A stretch of 64,000 nt of DNA from Ascaphus truei (GCA_036426205.1 CM071567.1:287544145-287608144); one strand, 5' to 3'; counted from the stretch's first letter, positions 42,875 to 54,342 are shown. Made by a program: numbers and translations. The notes: generated from the letters alone by a model not told the origin.

Positions 42875-42875
<1 letters not shown>

Positions 42876-42966
<91 letters not shown>

Positions 42967-43144
42967 CCACTGATACACACACACACAGCCACTGACACAC
43001 ACACCAAGCCACTGACACACACGCAGCCACACAGACACTGCTACACACACACAACAACACCACACACACAAACTGATAAACACCCAGCGACCTGCTACCA
43101 CACCACACACACACTCAGACATGGAACACACCACACACAGACAC

Positions 43145-43218
<74 letters not shown>

Positions 43219-43300
43219 ACACACACACACACACAACACACACACACACACATACACACACAACACACACTGACACACTGATACAGATACCACCAGGACA
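42876..43300. repeat. (CA)n arrays with variant blocks
   Basis: Pure (CA)n at about 42,876-42,964 and 43,141-43,215, with CACAGCCACTGA-type variants between. Minus-strand Cys/Val frames are artefacts. Confidence 0.95.
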
Positions 43301-43379
43301 CTGATATACACACCACCCAGATGCTCTCCCACTCATACGCACACAGACACAAACAGTGAATTACAGGCAACGACGGATG

Positions 43380-44455
43380 TGAGTGATGGAGGGGGGCCAG
43401 GGACACTTGGGTGGGAGAGGTGGGGGCCAGGGACCCTTGGGTGGGTGGGGGGGGGGCCAGGGAAACTTTGGTGTGGTGGGTGGGAGGGAGGGGCCAGGGA
43501 CACTTGGGTGGGTTGGGAGGTATTTGGCCAGGGACACTTCCTGGGGCCAGGGACACTTGGGTGGGTGGGAGGTAGGTGGCCAGGGACATGGGTGGGGGTG
43601 GGAGGGGGCCAGGGACACTTTATGGGGGGGCCAGGGACACTTGGGTGGTGGGAGGGAGGGAGGGGGCCAGGGACACTGGAGGGGGCCAGGGACACTTGGG
43701 GGGGTGGGAGGGGAGGGGGCCAGGGACATAGTGAGGGGGCAGGGACACTTGGGTTAGGGGGCAACGGGAACTTGGTGGGTGGGAGGGAGGGAGGGGGCCA
43801 GGGACACTTTTTAGGGGGCCAGGGACACTTGGGGGACCGGACACTGGGTGGGTGGGTGGGAGGAGGGGGCCAGGGACCTTGGGTGGGTGGGAGGGAGGGG
43901 CGCAGGGACACTTTTAGGGGGCCAGGGACCCTTGTGGGGGCCCGGGACACTTGGGTGTGGGAGGGAGGGGGCCTGGGACACTTGGGAGCGGCATGAACTG
44001 GGAGGTGGGAGGGAGGGGGCCAGGGGAACTTAGGTGGGTGGGAGGGAGGGGCAGGGACAATTTGGTGGGTTGGGAGGGGAGGGGGGCAGGGAAACTTAGG
44101 GGGCCAGGGACAACTTGGGTGGGTGGGAGCTAGGTGGCCAGGGACACTTTAGGGGCAGGGCAGGACACTTGGGTGGAGGATAGGAGGGAGGGGGCAGGGA
44201 TACTTGGGTGGGTGAGGATGGGAGCGAGGGTGCCAGGCGACCCTAGGGGGCCAGGGACACTTTGGGAGGGGGCCAGGGACACGTGGGTGGGAGGGGAGGG
44301 GGCCGGGACATTAGGGGGGCCAGGGACACTTGGGGTGGGTAGGAGGGAGGGGGCCAGGGAAAACTATGGGGGGGGGGTGGGAGGGAGGGGGGCAGGGACA
44401 CTGGGGTGGGTGGCGTGGGGGCCAGGGAACTGGGTGGGAGGAGGCAAGTGACTGG
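43380..44455. repeat. G-rich minisatellite, GGCCAGGGACACTTGGGTGG units
   Basis: About 1.07 kb of variable units of about 30-45 bp containing GGCCAGGGACACTT, GGGTGGGTGGGAGGG and runs of three or more G every few bases, all on the plus strand. Many G-quadruplex-compatible tracts. Long Pro- or Gly-rich frames on both strands are artefacts. Confidence 0.93.
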
Positions 44456-45167
44456 GTGGGGTGACTTACCTTGCCGCCCGGACGTTACCTGCTGCCCCGA
44501 TATCCCAGCTGCCCCCCCGCATATCCCCTGCTGCACGCGACAGGAGGGGCTTGGGGGCACGGGAGGTTGGCTCGGGAGGGGGTGCCACGGGAGGTGAGCT
44601 CGGGAATCTGGCCGCGGGGGGGAAGTGGGCCGCGGGGGGAAGCGGGCCGCAGTAGGAGCTTGTACTTCCACCCTCCCCAATGTAATGTGCGGGCCACAGA
44701 GGAGCTGGTACTTCCTCCTCCATCCCACGTTGGGAGCGGGGGGGAGGAAGGGAGCAGGCCCTGCCTGCCCTGCGCAAGCGCGCGGGACCGCAGGGGGAAT
44801 CGCCGCCATTTTTTTTTAACTTGAGGGGGGGGGGGAGGGGGGAAGGGGGGGAGACACCGCGTGGCCAGCCTCGCTGCGACCTGGGAATTTTGGTGCCGTG
44901 GCCTGGTGCCGGGTCGCGACCCACCATTTGGGAAACGCTGATGTAGGCCATCTTTATTTTTTTTACAACATGAAAGGTACCAGCGGGAACCCACAGGGAA
45001 CACTCCAGGGTGCCCACGGGGACCACATGGGACCCCCGCAGGGCTGTGTTATCAATCATGTGTTCAAATAACTAAATAATGGTTTTATGTGGGGGCACAG
45101 GGGGTGGGTTGTGTATTGGTGCCTACTACATATTTTAATTTAAATGTTATTACTAATGTAGATAGAT

Positions 45168-45417
45168 GAGCAGGGGGTCTTCGGAACAGAACCGTGCTGT
45201 TTTCAGGTCCGGGACCCCCTGCTTCCCAAGATATAGGCTCAGCTATGGGGTGCCGGTATCTCCTATGCATGAAAATGTCCGGCATCACGTGACTGGGACA
45301 TTTCAATGCATAGGAGATACCGGCACCCTATAACGGGGTCTGTATCTCGGGAAACAGGGGGTCCCCGGCCCTGAAAAGAGCATGGTTCTGCTCCAGAGAC
45401 CCCCTGCTCATCTACAG
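45168..45417. repeat. Inverted repeat, about 115-bp arms
   Basis: GAGCAGGGGGTCT..GGAGATACCGGC type arms: TGCCGGTATCTCCTATGCAT faces ATGCATAGGAGATACCGGCA, and GACCCCCTGC occurs at both outer ends. Related to the core of the palindrome at 46,564-46,795. Confidence 0.88.
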
Positions 45418-45690
45418 TAGTAATAGCATTTGAATAAAAATGTTTTTATTTCGCACGAGATTTGCGAAGATAGATGCGGCTCTCTCTCTCTCTGCAGCGG
45501 AATCAACTCACTGAGTGAGCCCTTTTCATAGGGCCTATCATCTCATCACCAGTTACTCGCCATGTTTATAAATGTTGCTATCACTGGTATTCAGGTCTTT
45601 CTGCATACCGTGATAGCAATGTTATAAAAAATGGCAAATTAAAAACCCGGGCGATTTTTTCTATCGAACTTTGCTGAATGAGGCCCTAAG

Positions 45691-45990
45691 TCAGAAGCAA
45701 GGTCAAAGTTCTCATTTTAGAACGAAGTGGTCGCGGCCAGGATCTTGAGCCAAAAAGAGGACCAGGAAGACGGTGTATATCCTGGTTAGCCCTGCACCTA
45801 TTTGAGCCTAGATTTCAACCCCAGACCCACAGTAAGTGTGCATTTCATCCGTATTGTGTGTATTCATTGTGTGAACACGGGTTTCCCGAATAAACATCAT
45901 TTTGTTCTACTACCTTGTTTTGCCTAGTGAATGATCCTGGTATAAATTTGTAAAAAGTCCTGGTATCCCGTGACACCAAGCCATCACAGG
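45691..45990 (+). other. Possible 3' LTR remnant of the GMR1-like element
   Basis: Contains AATAAA (CCCGAATAAACATC near 45,890) and the block shared with 34,560-34,605, ending in CCCGTGACA at about 45,975. Interpreted as R/U5 of an LTR. The internal element parts that should precede it are missing. Confidence 0.4.
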
Positions 45991-46290
45991 TCAGATGTTT
46001 TATTTTTCCTTAATGTTTTCAAGCCACCTTTGCACTTCTTCCTTTCCTAATGTGTAAAGTAAATTTATAATTAACACATATTAGCACATACTTTCATTAC
46101 TTTGGTCTGTCTAAAGCATAATGTTTTAATATAAACATCTTACTTACTTTATTCTAGGTTAAACAAAGAACTAATTATACACATGCACATTATAGAGAAC
46201 ATTTTCTACATTCTACTTCAAAAACCAAGACAAAATTGAGGCAACAACAGTGCACCAAAGTTTTCAATCAACAAAATCCTATTCAATGTA

Positions 46291-47087
46291 CCGATGCAGC
46301 GACTTGTATCTATCAGCTGCCACAGAGCATATACTGGTGCACAGCACGCCAAGTGTTGACCGTCAACAGCACAGTGATTAGCAGGGGGTAATGGCGCATC
46401 AGGATTAATACAGCGGGTGTCCTGCTTCTGAATGGGACTCCTGCTGTGTGAATACTACCGGGCTGCATGAGTCTGTAAGTTATGCACATTGAGGGTAGAC
46501 AGAATTAGTCAATCTCCCTGCGCACTTCTAACAGGCCATCTTGTTTCTTTTATTATAATAATATAGTATTGAAGCAGGGGGCCTCCATTACTGAACCGCG
46601 TTAATATCAGCCTCAGGGACCCCTGCTTCCTGTGTTACAGGCTCCGGTATGGGGTGCTGGTATCTCCGCCATGTTTAAACTTCCCGGTCACATGACAAAG
46701 AATGCAATGAGATACCGGCACCCTATACCGGGGCTTGTAACTTAGGAAGCAGGAGGTCCCGAGGCTAAAATTCATGCGGTTCAGCTCCGGAGACTTCCTG
46801 CTTCAATACTTTGTTATTTAAATAAAATAAAATCTGCGCTATCGCCTGTTAGAGGCGCGCAGGGAGAGTGACTGATTCTGTCTACTCTGAATGTGTGTCT
46901 CTTACAGACGGATGCAGCCCGGTAGGATTCACACAGTGGGTGTCTCATTCAGAAGCAGGGATGCCCACGGTGTTAATCCTCATCGGCCATAAGTCTCCTT
47001 ACTGGGACTCTGCGAGCACACGGAATTAGAAACGTGCCCATAGTGGATTTCGTGAGGGCAGCACGACCAACCATGTGGCTAGATCGG
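46291..47087. mobile_element. 797-bp palindromic MITE
   Basis: Flanked by TA (46,289-46,290; 47,088-47,089). Left end CCGATGCAGCGACTTGTATC; reversed right end CCGATCTAGCCACATGG. The interior is a long inverted repeat: the arms 46,384-46,670 and 46,700-46,995 share GATTAA..CAGCGGGTGTC, CAGAAGCAGG, TAGACAGAATCAGTC and GCAGGGAGA-type blocks in opposite orientation. The hairpin tip contains ATACCGGCACC motifs like 45,168-45,417. Confidence 0.7.
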
Positions 47088-47089
47088 TA

Positions 47090-47940
47090 ATGGCTAGTGT
47101 CTTTTGCCTATATCTGCAGACATTTTTTTCAACAGTTTTGCAGTCACAAGACTTTTGTAATTAAACCCAACACTTGAAAAAAAGGCTTCTTGCTTTATTT
47201 TCCTGCGGCACATGGACAACTTTTTTTCTATAAATCCGGCTAGCGCCTGCTATCTTTTGTTGGCTTTGTCTAAATCTTCTTTTAAAACATATTGCCCTTT
47301 CAAAAATTTGACAATATTTTGGTATAAAAAAAGCATTTGATTTATAGAACATTGTACTATATATTCCTAATTATTAAATGTTAATAATTACAAAAAAATT
47401 AAGAAAGTCACCTATCCTACAACACACTTTTTTTGTATGATTCATCTATTACTAGGAACTAGACCCAGTTTTGTCCTCATTACACTTAACTAAATGGTCC
47501 ACAATGCTTTCTCAATTCCTTTACTCCATTAACCTTTAGTTCCTATTTGTGCCACTGTATGGTGTGCATTTCTTGTTGGTATTTCAGCTGTAAATCTTTG
47601 ATGACTAATAAAGCTATTAGGATAGTTGTTATTAGATTATTTTAACATTATGCAAAGGGGTTTAGTATGTAATATATCAACAAAGCTGCAACCCAGGTAC
47701 AAAACCTAATGGGAACAAAAAACAGATTTAACTAACACAAAAATGCCCGTGAAAGCATTTTGAAAATCTAGTTGAATTCAATTAAAGTGCTTTATCCATA
47801 GTGTTGCAGCAGTGAAAATGTATTACATAAACCCCAATGTGATCGTTAGAATTTGCAAAGTTATGAATAAGAATTAATAATTCTGTTAAGTGTTTTGAAA
47901 TGTGATGGTACACTTTAAACTGGGAATTACATATTTTTTT
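47090..47940. other. AT-rich unassigned sequence
   Basis: No ORF or element end recognised. Confidence 0.5.
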
Positions 47941-47948
47941 TTTGTAAG

Positions 47949-48105
47949 TGATAGTAGTTCTCCTCTAAGGGAGTGGCTACTCACACCTGAAACAAATCCA
48001 AGAAATCCAGCTGAAAACAATGATTATGTTGCTCATCGTTCAACAAGCTCAGTTCTTGAATGGACTTTGGAATTCTTAAAAGTCACTTTCAGGTGTCTAG
48101 ATTGA
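47949..48105 (+). CDS. Weak candidate host exon
   Basis: The frame DSSSPLREWLLTPETNPRN, then AHRSTSSVLEWTLEFLKVTF, ending TGA at 48,103, follows a T-rich acceptor-like tract (TTTTTTTTTTGTAAG). The composition is gene-like and no transposon family is recognised. Short and unsupported by any other exon; could be chance. Confidence 0.2.
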
Positions 48106-48285
48106 TCAGGAAGCATTCAGTAGTATTCGCCATAAAGAGTGGCACAACTTATTGTTGCTTGCTCCATTATGCATATCTTGACACTAAATAGAAATTTGGA
48201 CACAGAGATTGTCCTTGATATTGAAGCCCCACGACTGTGCCACCTATTTCACAAAGTTAAAACACAGAATCTGGATGATACTTTA

Positions 48286-48624
48286 CAGACGAGAACACGA
48301 GTATTCTAAAGCTTGCCTTAAACTAGCCCGGTTACATTCTGGGTATGTGCTGGGTGTAACCTGGCTAGTTTAAGGCAAGTTTAAGGCATTTCTGCATTGA
48401 CTAATGACCCATAGGATTAACACAGCAGGGGTCCCTGGTAGTCCCATTAAATTTGAATGGGACTGCCAGGGACCCCCGCTGTTAATCTGATGGGCCTTTA
48501 ATACAGAAATGCTGGGTCTAGTTTAAGTCAAGTTTATGGCATGTATCCAGCATGTACCTGGGTGTACCTGGGTATTTTTAGCGATTGCCACTGGTTTGTG
48601 TTAGAATAACCGTGGGCACTACAG
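48286..48624. mobile_element. 339-bp palindromic MITE, TTATTCGARCA family
   Basis: TA on both sides (48,284-48,285; 48,625-48,626). Left end CAGACGAGAACACGAGTATTCTAA; reversed right end CTGTAGTGCCCACGGTTATTCTAACA. Internal inverted repeats: GCCTTAAACTAGCC with its complement, and AACACAGCAGGGGTCCCTGG facing CCAGGGACCCCCGCTGTTAA. The latter is also the heart of the MITE at 51,583. Confidence 0.8.
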
Positions 48625-48626
48625 TA

Positions 48627-49265
48627 CATCAGAATGCAATTGATTGACAGATATTTCACATGTAAGGTTATACTGTAATACATTAGATAGTTACATTTGT
48701 GACCTATGAGTGAAGTAAAGGTAAATGTTACAGTTTTGGAAGGGCCCTACCGCCCCTTAAAATGAAGTGGTGGGCCCAAGACAGCATGAATATGAACTAC
48801 AAGGCTGCTTGAGCCCATTAGGTTTTGGGCTGCCCTTGGGGAAAATGTATCTTCATTTTCTCTGGATGTCAATTTCTCTGTCTGCATTGAGAAGTACAAC
48901 TTCGCTCTCTGTGCAGCCACATAAGTACGCCGTGATATTCTTGTAACCTCTGGGATCTGTGTCAGGCTGTACAAAGGAAAGAGCATCAGTGTATGAGTTC
49001 CTGTCAGAATAGTGACTGGACAGCCTTGAAAATATATGTCAACGGGTGTATAAGTACTCAATTTTCAGGGTGAAGAAATCCTGCATTGCCCTGAGGATCG
49101 GCTCCACAATAAACTGTCAAGCATACCGCTTCAGGATTGTGAGCAGCCTGGTTTTTCCAGCCCACTCCTTAACAGTGCTTTGTCCAATTGAGGAAATATG
49201 TGGTGAGTTTAATTGATTATTTGACAATAAGATCGCCACATCCATACCACTATTCATCCCCCACA
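48627..49265. other. Unassigned sequence
   Basis: No convincing feature. The right part may already belong to the 5' side of the L2 relic that is readable from 49,279. Confidence 0.4.
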
Positions 49266-49269
49266 GGCA

Positions 49270-50290
49270 AATTTTGTCTTGGAAGTGTTTAGTCACATCT
49301 CAATTATGGATTTCTTCTCAATCACAGCTGTGATGAACTGGACTACATGTGACTTGGATCCGTGTCCATCATGGCTCCTGAAAGAGACCACTGATGCAGT
49401 GGATCCATGGGTTAGTGGAGATCATGGAAAGTGGTTGAAAAAGGCACTAATTCATCCCCTGTTGAAGAAAGTGGGGCTAGATGTTGATGTTTTCACCAAT
49501 TATCATCCAATCTCAAACCTTCCCATGAAAAGGAAAGTGTTAGGAGAGGGTAGTTTTTATCCAGCATGAAGATTGTCTGGAAAGAGACGGCTTCTTCAAT
49601 CCCAGGCAGTCTAACATTAGAGTGAGTCATGGAATGGAATCAGCACTGGTCTGTGTGGTAAATGATTTATTGATGGCCATGGACAAAGGCTGTATTTCTG
49701 TCCTTGTTATGTTGGATCAATCAGTGAATTTTTACATGATTGATTGGAGTATTGCTGCATTGCCTGAGGGACTGGTATTGGTTGGATAGTACTACAATGG
49801 ATTGTCTTGTTCCTGCAGGGCCAGAGCATGTTACTTCAATCCATTGCATTCTGCACTGGCTTCCAGTGATCTTCTGTATTTGATTCAAGTTGACCATTAT
49901 GGCTTTAAAAACCTTGCAAGGCCAAGGGCCTGGCTATCTGCAGTCTCTTTTAATGCCTCGGAGGGATACTAGCTATGATCTCAGGTCCTTAGGGGGGTCC
50001 AATATTTCTGTGCTATGGGTACTGCACCGTACGCTGGGTGGGGCGAGCCTTCTCTTATGCAGTTTAAGAAGTCTGGACTTTACTACCACCAGAGCACAAA
50101 TGTATATTGACTTTACCACTGTTTCGTTCATTGTGTAAGACTAATTTCTTCCTTCTGGCTTTACCTATCTAACAAGATTATGTGTAATTGTGTATAATTT
50201 TTGTTTGTTTTTAAACTGACTATAAACTATTGTGGAACTCCCTTAACTGTAGGCGTGCTTTTAGTTAAAAAATAAATGATGATCAGCATT
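49270..50290 (+). mobile_element. L2 LINE relic
   Basis: Frame 49,279-49,569 contains TTCDLDPCPSWLLKETTDAV and NYHPISNLPMKRKVL, the L2 reverse-transcriptase N-terminal motifs. 49,600-49,800 continues with GHGMESALVCVVNDLLMAM and CISVLVMLDQS. After a deletion, the 3' part has LQGQGPGYLQSLLMPRR and YDLRSL near 49,915-49,985. The end GTTAAAAAATAAATGATGAT is the 3' tail. Heavily decayed. Confidence 0.75.
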
Positions 50291-51580
50291 TTTTTTTTAA
50301 ACAGTGCAATGTTTCCTTTTATAGATCTTTTTGACAATAAGAGAGTGGGCTTCAGTAACAAATGAACCCTCTGAGTGCCCCAGGACATAGCTACTATATT
50401 ATGCATTGTGGCACTTGGGGATGCATAAAAAAATGCTTGTTTTCTTAGGGGAGATAATGTCTATGGATCTATGGAGCACAGGATGCAATCTGCAGTGAGG
50501 AAGGACAGATAGTGGATGACTTGTATCCTTCCATTCCACATGATAATATGGTCATGTGATCGCAAGTACCAGAAGGGCCATGGATCCCTCTGACACTCAA
50601 AAGGTTAATGAACACAACCACTTTCACCCCACCCCACCAAAAATAATAACTGTATAGCTAAATCAAGGAAGAGTTGGGTTTAAAGATGAAAAACCATTTA
50701 AAAGATCAGGCATATAGAACATTAAAACAAAATCTAAAACTTCACTCGACACTATCTCTAGTACCACTGTATTTATATTATTTTTCTAAATCTATTTTGA
50801 TTGGCCGGGTGAAGTCAGAACTCGCCTCTTAAATAGCCTGCAGTGGCTCTGATTAGGCATTGTTTTGTTGGTTTTCTAAGATACAGTACTGTGCAGTACC
50901 GTATACTGTACTTTTTTGATGCAATATATTTATTAATTGTATTGAAAATTTCAATAGAGTAAACATACCATATGAAAAATACTTTTTACAGTGTTTACAG
51001 TGTACAGTGCCATACAAACATTGAACAATTCTGTATAATCTCATATCTGGTTGCAGCTACTGACAAGACAAAGTGCATGTGTAGAAAATGTGCTAGCTTC
51101 TCCATTGCTTAGTCTCAGTGCACATGCATACCCCTGCTGTATGTACAAGGGATGTAACATGCTTTACAGTCGCCATTAAAAATACAATGCATGAGCATTA
51201 CAGTTCACTCACAGCACCATCTTGTGACTGAAAGTGATTAACAAATGTACTGTAAGTAACACTGTGTTGAACCATTAATATGCTATGCTAACGCACTATT
51301 TTGAGCATTAATGGGACATACAACATGCGAAATCCCACATTTAGAGTTGCGATAACATTGTCTACATTTGTAGGTTCATCATCTGCAAAAGACAATTTAC
51401 AAAACCAATCAAAGTTAAATATAGGTTATTTTTTGCTAAAACTCAGTTTTACATAAATGTAAATATTTTAAAGAAATCTAATGCTGACATTATAAACACA
51501 TATTAATGATATTCCCTTACATATAAGAATTCCATTTTATTAATACAGTTATCAGATTTTGACAAATCTAATTTTTTACA
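50291..51580. other. AT-rich unassigned sequence
   Basis: Nothing recognised; scattered ACAGTACTGTAC-type short palindromes. Confidence 0.5.
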
Positions 51581-51582
51581 TA

Positions 51583-51919
51583 CTGATGCAGCCACGAGTA
51601 TCCGAACACTTGCCTGGGAAAATCTGGGGCAATACCGCAGTAATACTGCAACATTTCTGTGACATTTCTGCAGACAGACTAATGGCCCATCAGATTAACA
51701 CAGCGGGGGTCCCTGGCAGTCCCATGCAAACTGAATGAGACTGCCAGGAAGCCCCGCTGTGTTAATCTGATGGGCCATTAGTCTGTTTGCAGAAATGTCA
51801 CAGAAATGTTGCACCAATGTTACCGTAATATTAAGCTGTTAGCACCAATGTTGCAGCATTACTGGGAGATTGCCCCAGATTTTCAAAGGCAAGTGTTCAG
51901 ATACTCGTTGCTGCATCTG
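51583..51919. mobile_element. 337-bp near-perfect palindromic MITE, TTATTCGARCA family
   Basis: TA on both sides (51,581-51,582; 51,920-51,921). Left end CTGATGCAGCCACGAGTATC and reversed right end CAGATGCAGCAACGAGTATC. The two halves are reverse complements nearly throughout (AGACTAATGGCCCATCAGAT facing ATCTGATGGGCCATTAGTCT) with a small central loop around 51,730. No ORF. Confidence 0.92.
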
Positions 51920-52119
51920 TAGCTGGCGGAATTGGTTTTCCCTCCATGAACGAATTATACATTTTTAGTAGATATGGTGAGAGTATGGGCAGGATTGTTT
52001 TGTAATAAACACCAGTAAAGTCATCAGGGCCAGGGGCCTTTGATATTTTTAGTGTCTTAAAGCATTGAATGTTGTAGTTAAAAAAAAAAAAATTAAAAAA
52101 ACCATGGAGGTGTTTTTAA

Positions 52120-52197
52120 ATTGTGAGCCACGCTCAGACCGCGTTTTAAGTGCATCCGCGTTGTAGCGGATCACGTTATAATGCGGATGAGGTATAC
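52120..52197. mobile_element. DNA-transposon terminus-like block, second copy
   Basis: CACGCTCAGACCGCGTTTTAAG..GTAGCGGATCACGTTATAATGC resembles 13,625-13,697. Only the tip is recognisable. Confidence 0.5.
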
Positions 52198-52619
52198 TAC
52201 GAATAATAGACCCATCTGTAGGAAATTATGTAATGGTTGGAATGTTTCGTTTATTTTATTTTAGTTAGCCATGCATTTTGATAAGCAATTCAGAGAACAA
52301 TGTATGTGTGCAATCCTACAAACAAAAAACAATAGATGGTAAGACATTCAGTCGAACTTGAATGCAGCTGGGTAGAACAGAGAAGCATAACAGTGCTAAC
52401 AAAATAGTGCAAACACAAATGGCGAACAGAGTCACCCAGGTCCCTATTAGAACACACTCATAGTGCACAAGTACAATTGACAAGGATTCATATCCATTGA
52501 TTTAACCAAAATCCCACTACCCCAATGAGGGTATAACAACAATAACAGACAGACAGTCTGTAAAAAAACAGATAATAACAAAACTTTAATGTTGACAGAT
52601 AGTCACGCTAAAACAAGTA

Positions 52620-53520
52620 AAACCAAGGATAGGTTCGGTTGTTGTAAGTTTGGTTAGTCTATATGCCCCGAATGAGAATACATCTAGATATATGGAAGAC
52701 ATCTTTCATGCTGTAATGCAACATAAGAGGGACCACCTGATTTTGGGAGGTGATCTTAACACCATCCTGGACCATACAAGAGATAGAGCAAACACACCTA
52801 ACAAGCACCTCTACAAAAAACTCCAGAATATTGATGGCGATGTGGACAAGCAATGCTCTCCTAGAGAGTTGGAGAATAGCTAATCCAATATTTAGAAGCT
52901 ATACATACTTCTCTGCCCCTCACAACCAATATACTTGTATTGATTACATTTTAATATCACATGATCTGGCGGGAAACATTGTTAGAAAATACATCGAAAA
53001 CTGTACTTGGTCCAACCGTGCCCCGGTAATCACTTGTCTAAAAAACATCAAACATACTGTACAATATGTAACTTTAGATGGGGGATTAATGACCTCATGC
53101 TGGGAATTCTCGAGGTTAGAGAGTCGATCTCAGAGGCCTTGAAACATTATTTTAGTATTAATGACAACGACCAGGTTTCTACGCCACTCTTTGGACTGTC
53201 CTTAAAGCCATGATACAAGGTAAACTTATCAGTATATCCTCTTACAGAAATTGAACGAAAGAACTGAAAATCCAAAGTTTAAAAGCTGCTTTAGAAAAAC
53301 ATGCAGATTTAAAGAAAATGATACCAGCGCAAAAACATGTTCTAAAATAGAAAAATAGAGCAAAACATGATCAATCGCATCGGAAATCGCCTTTAGTCTC
53401 CACTAAATGCAAAATTGATATGACTAGAACTGGGCACAATGGCATTCTAATAGAAAACACAGAAAAAAGCTACAGTATGCTCTGAACAAGCAGCTATTAT
53501 ATAACAAGGAAGACAACGCC
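52620..53520 (+). mobile_element. L1-like LINE relic, endonuclease region
   Basis: Frame 52,650-52,883: VSLYAPNENTSRYMEDIF then HLILGGDLNTILDHTRDR, the APE-type endonuclease with its GGDxN motif. Frame 52,750-53,142: ESWRIANPIFRSYTYFSAPH then YTCIDYILIS, with the conserved aspartate of the RIDYxL motif. Style is L1/Tx1 group. No reverse transcriptase follows: the CR1 relic starts near 53,617 on the other strand. Confidence 0.75.
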
Positions 53521-54009
53521 CATCAAATCTTGGCTACAAACTTATGTAACAAAATCAGCAGCACAAACATATTTGCACTAAAAATATCTAATAATATCCT
53601 AACATATAGTCCAATTACATAGTTACATAGTAGATGAGGTTGAAAAAAGACTTCCATCCATCAAGTTCAACCTATGCTAAATTTAGACAACAAATACTTT
53701 ATCCTATATCTATACTTATTGATCCGGAGGAAGGCAAACAAAAAACCCCATTAAGGGGAAAAATTAATTCCTTCCTGACTCCAAGAATTGGCAATCGGAT
53801 TAATCCCTGGATCAACATCCTTTCCATGTATACTTATTTGGTATATCCCTGTATACTTTTCCCATCTAAAAAGATGTCCAACCTTTTTTTGAACAAACCT
53901 ATTGTATCTGCCATCACAGTCTCCATGGGTAATGAATTCCACATTTTAACTGCCCTTACTGTAAAGAACCCTTTCCTTTGTTGCTGGTGAAATTTCCTTT
54001 CCTCCAACC

Positions 54010-54342
54010 TTAAGGGATGGCCCGAGTCCTTTGTACTGCCCGTGGGATGAATAGTTCTTTTGAAAGCTCCTTGTATTGTCCCTGAATATATTTGTAAATA
54101 GTTATCATATCCCCTCTTAGACGCCTCTTTTCTAATGTAAATAAATCTAATTTAGCAAGCCTCTCCTCATAAGTTAGAATGTCCATCCCCTTTATTAATT
54201 TGGTGGCTCTTCTCTGCACTCTCTCTAGTTCCATAATGTCTTTTCTTAGGATTGGTGCCCAAAATTGTACTCCATATTCAAGGTGTGGTCTTACTAATGC
54301 TTTGTAAAGGGGCATAATTATGTTTACTTCCCTTCCATCCAT
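54010..54342 (-). pseudogene. CR1 reverse transcriptase C-terminal region
   Basis: MPLYKALVRPHLEYGVQFWA, LERVQRRATKLIKG and LTYEERLAKLDLFTLEKRRLRGDM are the thumb-region motifs of CR1 reverse transcriptase. About 110 codons, with a break between this and the catalytic part at 54,482. Confidence 0.9.

Larger units (their letters stand above)
42752..44940. mobile_element. Non-autonomous hAT element carrying microsatellite and G-rich minisatellite
   Basis: 2,189 bp. Left end CAGGGTTTCCCAAACTGTTT and reversed right end CAGCGTTTCCCAAATGGTGG, with further match in TGACCCGG/CGACCCGG. Perfect 8-bp target duplication ATGTAGGC (42,744-42,751; 44,941-44,948). No transposase frame. Most of the interior is tandem repeats, then a GC-rich segment 44,460-44,880. 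Confidence 0.93.
41548..45690 (+). mobile_element. DNA-transposon-like repeat with exon-like segments, copy 1 (hosts a hAT element)
   Basis: Segments 41,548-42,750 align by eye with the reverse complement of 56,600-57,480: ACAGATGAAGAAAGAAG, CGCTTCTAAAGGTAAG (CGCTTCTAATGGTAAG there), GTACAGATTAATAC and TTTAATAATGGGCAAATTAT. Two possible exons are suggested by GGTAAG donors, one at 42,541-42,591 (CAG/AGGACATGGCC..GGCAGG/GGTAAG). The right end GCTGAATGAGGCCCTAAG is a common DNA-transposon terminus in frogs. Superfamily unknown (Harbinger- or Kolobok-like suspected). Confidence 0.5.

Noticed and set aside
42823..44451. Long Cys/Val, Pro-rich and Gly-rich ORFs resembling cysteine-rich or collagen-like proteins
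   Set aside because: Purely products of (CA)n and the G-rich minisatellite, present in many frames on both strands.
44243..45059. Pro/Ser/Arg-rich ORFs up to 197 codons near 44.5-45.0 kb
   Set aside because: GC-rich interior and right end of the hAT element, crossing its terminus. Frames are open on both strands with no domain.
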